In this document: piece by piece, positions 5,421 through 7,496 of the stretch | Numbering within the stretch: position 1 is the stretch's first letter | Layout of the letters: each line of letters starts with the position of its first letter | Source of the DNA: Taibaiella helvus_B | GTDB taxonomy: Bacteria > Bacteroidota > Bacteroidia > Chitinophagales > Chitinophagaceae | Assembly: GCA_040392805.1 (NCBI GenBank) | Contig: JBEBVI010000201.1 | Location: forward strand, 1 to 7,496 | DNA: 7,496 nucleotides | Direction: 5' to 3' | Made by a program: the position numbers and the translations under genes | Notes under the pieces: model-generated | The model's input: only the letters and a program-made list of their open reading frames with translations | The model's database searches: none | What the model was told of the DNA's origin: nothing

Positions 5421-5801
5421 TTAATTCGCCGTTGACAATTGAAATTGAAACACTCCCGTCAACTTAAATAAAATCTCACTGTCATTTTTAAAGCTTGCCT
5501 GAGTGACGTATCCATCTTCTGTTTCCTTCCACGAGATATTTATGGAAATGTCCTGAGCAGCATCCGGTACAATCAGTCTTAAAAACTTGATCTGCTGCCC
5601 GTGACGGAGCAGCAGCTTTTGCCCACATGCCATTTCTAAGGTTTCCTTTACGATCTGGATCATACATACACCGGGGACCACCGGTTGGCCGGGAAAATGG
5701 CCCCTGAAAATATCATGGCGGGGATTAAAGTTAATGACAGCAGTGAGATCACTTTGCGTTGTATTCAACTCTTTCAGGGTATAAAAGCTATTCCGTAACA
5801 T
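5421..5801 (-). CDS. FabZ/ApeI-like hotdog protein (3-hydroxyacyl-ACP dehydratase family)
   Basis: A 126-aa single-domain hotdog protein. Family members dehydrate 3-hydroxyacyl-ACP in fatty-acid or aryl-polyene/flexirubin synthesis in the cytoplasm. NPRHDIFRGHFPGQPVVPGV (residues about 26-45) carries the GHFPG.P..PG signature with active-site His35 in the hot-dog central helix region, followed by a beta-rich half (IKFLRLIVPDAAQDISINIS, TQASFKNDSEILFKLTGVFQ). The acidic partner expected 14 residues after the His (Glu in FabZ, Asp in FabA) is Gln49 here, so dehydratase chemistry is not guaranteed; it could be a non-catalytic partner or a specialised subfamily. ATG at 5801 overlaps the end of the upstream lipoprotein gene by 14 bp, indicating translational coupling. 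Last gene of the leftward operon; no clear terminator follows. Family call is strong, substrate inferred from context. Confidence 0.85.
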   Translation of the reverse strand: MLRNSFYTLKELNTTQSDLTAVINFNPRHDIFRGHFPGQPVVPGVCMIQIVKETLEMACGQKLLLRHGQQIKFLRLIVPDAAQDISINISWKETEDGYVTQASFKNDSEILFKLTGVFQFQLSTAN

Positions 5802-6450
5802 GATCAGGTATTTTTTCTAAATTAATGGTAAAGCCTGCGCGTAAGTGTTTTATGATTATCGAATCGGACAGGACATTTAGCGGGCTTTCCGGCTGCAGGA
5901 TCAATTCAACTATTTTTCTTTTTCCGTCCGCATGCTCTATTTTTTTCAGCTTGTGCTCCTTATTGAGCACATAGTAGACTACTCCTTTTTCTCTTTCAAA
6001 GCACAGATACGTTTCCTGTTGGTTTCCTTTGAAATGATAAGCGCCGGAAGGTTGATCAGGTATGTTTTTGACAAGCAGCAATTCAAAATCTTTTCTTAGT
6101 GTTTTTATTAATGCTTCCCGGTTCATCTGCGTTATGATATGGTGGACGGTAAAAGAATCCGTTTCGTCCCAGCCGAAATCAAAAAAAGTATTTCCCATTT
6201 CGCTTTGGAATATCACCCGGGTTTTACTCTCTTCCAGATTCCTCAGGTATAATATACCGCTCAGGTGAAATTTCCTGATGCCCACAGAACCGTCTATAGT
6301 AGCACGGTACAGGACTTTTTCAAATGCCGGGCGCAGGTTTTTGGCGTTTATAGGAGTAGCAAGCCTGGCCTCTTTTTTATCCTTGTACATATTTCGGCTA
6401 CACGAAGCAAGCAGTAGAAATGCCAGGCTAACGAACAGAAAATAACGCAT
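5788..6450 (-). CDS. Outer-membrane lipoprotein, possible LolB-like partner of the LolA-like protein
   Basis: From the ATG at 6450 the protein has a textbook lipoprotein signal, MRYFLFVSLAFLLLASC, with lipobox LLASC and lipidated Cys17; the upstream ATG at 6465 only adds MPLCP and weakens the signal, so 6450 is preferred (220 aa). The mature part is mostly predicted beta (FHLSGILYLRNLEESKTRVI, MGNTFFDFGWDETDSFTVHH, YHFKGNQQETYLCFE, VYYVLNKEHKLKKIEHADGK), compatible with an unclosed beta-barrel as in LolA/LolB. I do not recognise a named domain with confidence. Aryl-polyene clusters of proteobacteria pair a LolA-like protein with a small lipoprotein, and that analogy is the basis for the role proposed. 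It overlaps the upstream LolA-like gene by 23 bp and the downstream dehydratase-like gene by 14 bp, so the three are co-translated. Transport of a lipid pigment or lipoprotein is inference. Confidence 0.75.
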   Translation of the reverse strand: MRYFLFVSLAFLLLASCSRNMYKDKKEARLATPINAKNLRPAFEKVLYRATIDGSVGIRKFHLSGILYLRNLEESKTRVIFQSEMGNTFFDFGWDETDSFTVHHIITQMNREALIKTLRKDFELLLVKNIPDQPSGAYHFKGNQQETYLCFEREKGVVYYVLNKEHKLKKIEHADGKRKIVELILQPESPLNVLSDSIIIKHLRAGFTINLEKIPDHVTE

Positions 6451-7084
6451 CGGACAGAGAGGCATTTAGTTTTTTATTGCTGAAGTTCATATCGGTATAG
6501 TCGCCGCCTTCCTCATGCATAATCAACTTATCTACATTATTATCTTTACGGGCTATATATACGTCAATCCGGGAGAACAGGTTTTTCATACCGTTTGCTA
6601 CCGGGGTAAGTGTCAGTAGAACCTGCTCTTTCGATTCGTAAGCCTTTACGCTGAAATCTTTATTATCCAATACTGTTCCCTGCATACAATCCATCATTAT
6701 CTTGTTTACGGATTGCATGGTCCGGCTGTTGCGTGTATTGATCTTACTGGTCTTACCACCATCTTTTACCATGATTTGGCCCCTGTTCATTACCAGCAAG
6801 TACTGAAAAGGTGTATTGTATTCGATCCGGATCTTATCTTCTTTCTTAAAATAAAATTTTCCCTTGGATACTACTTTGTCATTCAGCATTTTCATATGCT
6901 TTACCTGGGTGAAATCGCTGGATATGGTCTGTGTTGTCTTTGATGTGGCGGCGAGGGTTGATTGCAGTGAAGTCGTATTTTTGAGCTCATTGAACCCTTT
7001 GGGCGCCTGGGCAATGCTCTCCTGCATAGTGACCAGCAAGGCGCCTGAAAAAAGCAGTATCTTTAAATATCCCCTTATTGTCAT
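6428..7084 (-). CDS. LolA-like periplasmic outer-membrane lipoprotein carrier
   Basis: 218 aa with a signal peptide (residues 1-26, MTIRGYLKILLFSG...SIAQ). The mature part follows the LolA plan: SLQSTLAATSKTTQTISSDF then TQVKHMKMLNDKVVSKGKFY (the F.Q....L....SKG.F segment), FKKEDKIRIEYNTPFQYLLV, MNRGQIMVKDGGKTSKINTR, and a C-terminal DVYIARKDNNVDKLIMHEEG strand pair ending SDALFSVR. The family binds the acyl chains of lipoproteins or other lipids in a hydrophobic half-barrel and carries them across the periplasm. It is the first gene of an overlapping three-gene operon with a lipoprotein and a hotdog dehydratase-like protein. That context points to a specialised LolA of flexirubin/aryl-polyene clusters, not the housekeeping copy. 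ATG at 7084 lies about 20 bp below a -7 promoter box. LolA family: high confidence; pigment role: inferred. Confidence 0.85.
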   Translation of the reverse strand: MTIRGYLKILLFSGALLVTMQESIAQAPKGFNELKNTTSLQSTLAATSKTTQTISSDFTQVKHMKMLNDKVVSKGKFYFKKEDKIRIEYNTPFQYLLVMNRGQIMVKDGGKTSKINTRNSRTMQSVNKIMMDCMQGTVLDNKDFSVKAYESKEQVLLTLTPVANGMKNLFSRIDVYIARKDNNVDKLIMHEEGGDYTDMNFSNKKLNASLSDALFSVR

Positions 7085-7103
7085 AATCGTACAATATTGT
7101 GAG

Positions 7104-7130
7104 CAAAGGTAAATAAATATACAGCGTCAA
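7104..7130 (-). promoter_or_regulatory. Promoter of the LolA-like operon
   Basis: On the minus strand, TACCTTTG (7111-7104) is a full match to the TAnnTTTG -7 box. The -33 box is weak: GCTG at the canonical 19-nt spacing, or TTGAC a few bases closer (TTG at 7130-7128). The predicted start near 7097 leaves a leader of only about 13 nt before ATG 7084, without a Shine-Dalgarno. Confidence 0.55.
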
Positions 7131-7326
7131 CAGCGTGCATCGGAAATGATGCCGGTCCAAACGCAGCCATAGTGAGAATCATCACCCACCATCAATACAC
7201 ATTCATTTTTCCTGTTCTGGTGGATATCCGCACCCACTGATCATAAGATCTCATTAATGTGTGGTATTATACCGAACTCATCTAAATCATAGAAGATGGC
7301 AACCAGAATTAATAACACATAAGGTC

Positions 7327-7348
7327 ATTGCGGGCCCCGACCCGCAAT
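7327..7348 (+). repeat. REP-like palindrome, copy 1
   Basis: ATTGCGGG (7327-7334) and CCCGCAAT (7341-7348) form a perfect 8-bp stem with loop CCCCGA. It is preceded by GTC (7324-7326, so GTCAT at 7324-7328) and followed by CTC (7349-7351 reads CTC after the stem's final T). These flanks are shared with copy 2. Confidence 0.85.
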
Positions 7349-7445
7349 CTCTCACGCTGTGTCAGGATGCATTTAGATGCTTGTTTCTTATTCGGGTAGC
7401 AGGCTATTGATTAGCAGAGATAGCGGTCTTACGGCAGTGAATGAG

Positions 7446-7467
7446 ATGGCGGGTCGGGGCCCGCCAT
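7446..7467 (-). repeat. REP-like palindrome, copy 2, inverted relative to copy 1
   Basis: On the minus strand ATGGCGGG and CCCGCCAT form a perfect 8-bp stem with loop CCCCGA, preceded by GTC and followed by CTC as in copy 1. The third stem pair is G-C here and T-A in copy 1, a compensatory change. The two copies face each other with 97 bp between the stems, a BIME-like arrangement. Confidence 0.85.
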
Positions 7468-7496
7468 GACGCGAGAAATGTATGCTTGCTATATTT
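7451..7496 (-). repeat. 46-bp repeat, right copy (matches 2838-2883)
   Basis: Reverse complement of 2838-2883 at 44/46 positions. Here the palindrome is complete and continues into CATCTCATTC, which shows what stood, or could have stood, at the IS-bearing copy before the IS. The repeat reaches the last base of the window. Confidence 0.85.

Larger units (their letters stand above)
7085..7496. other. Non-coding upstream region (412 bp): promoter, unassigned middle, REP-like pair
   Basis: No convincing gene lies here. 7104-7130 holds the promoter of the LolA-like operon; 7131-7322 is unassigned, with only short interrupted frames; 7323-7471 contains two inverted palindromes; 7472-7496 repeats the sequence found at 2838-2862 in inverse orientation and runs off the window. 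Confidence 0.6.

Noticed and set aside
6062..6268. 68-codon plus-strand open frame; also 6713-6943 and 6864-7112
   Set aside because: All lie opposite the lipoprotein and LolA-like genes, whose minus-strand reading shows signal peptides and family motifs.
7127..7192. 21-aa minus-strand ORF (MVGDDSHYGCVWTGIISDAR...)
   Set aside because: Very short, overlaps the operon promoter and has no family signal; the open stretch around it is interrupted by a stop.
7230..7310. Minus-strand reading AIFYDLDEFGIIPHINEIL, vaguely like the N-terminus of some DDE transposases
   Set aside because: Too short and only loosely similar; no further transposase motifs nearby.
1..7496. CRISPR array, tRNA, rRNA or riboswitch
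   Set aside because: No regularly spaced direct repeats, cloverleaf-like segment or conserved aptamer pattern noticed on either strand; the only regular repeats are inside the SBBP coding region.

Overview
The window looks like an accessory stretch of a Bacteroidota chromosome, plausibly of the Chitinophaga/Sphingobacteria type (genus not certain). Evidence: a type IX secretion C-terminal sorting domain on a large secreted protein, promoters of the Bacteroidota TTTG-N19-TAnnTTTG form, few Shine-Dalgarno sequences, moderate GC, and a LolA / lipoprotein / hotdog-dehydratase trio typical of flexirubin/aryl-polyene clusters in this phylum.

Layout. (1) 103-2229, minus: a 708-aa secreted SBBP-type beta-propeller-repeat protein with a T9SS sorting tail. 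(2) 2377-2739, plus: a small XRE-type regulator with a C-terminal coiled coil, divergent from gene 1 and with a promoter so close that its mRNA may be leaderless. (3) 2864-4300: an IS4-family (YREK) insertion sequence of about 1.4 kb. Its 17-bp terminal inverted repeats are abutted on both sides by halves of a GC-rich palindrome in opposite orientation. Full copies of that palindrome occur as an inverted pair at 7327-7467, and the left flank matches the right end of the window over 46 bp (inverted, 44/46). The transposase frame has no ATG, GTG or TTG ahead of its conserved N-terminal region, although a near-ideal promoter and a Shine-Dalgarno-like AAGGAAG precede an ATT codon.

(4) 4300-5395 holds broken genes. 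On the minus strand lies what appears to be a two-gene toxin-antitoxin module: a HigA/XRE-type antitoxin with a DUF6922-like C-terminus, interrupted by a one-base frameshift in an A5 run, then after 2 bp the first ~40 codons of an AbiEii-type nucleotidyltransferase toxin, which frameshifts and ends at its GG-T/S-L nucleotidyltransferase motif. Divergent from it is the C-terminal end of a NarL/LuxR response regulator that lacks its receiver domain and is frameshifted in an imperfect 7-bp tandem duplication.

(5) 5421-7084, minus: a tight overlapping operon encoding, in order of transcription, a LolA-like periplasmic carrier, a lipoprotein that may be its LolB-like partner, and a FabZ/ApeI-like hotdog protein in which the usual catalytic acid position is Gln. 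It has its own promoter at 7104-7130. No polyketide synthase, ACP or glycosyltransferase gene is next to it here, so the trio is either a satellite operon or cut off from its cluster. (6) 7085-7496: non-coding, with the operon promoter and the paired REP-like palindromes.

The most unusual signals are the REP-like palindromes, including a compensatory stem change, and the way the IS sits between two half-palindromes. They are followed by the TA/AbiEii remnant, which is visible only by reading across frames.
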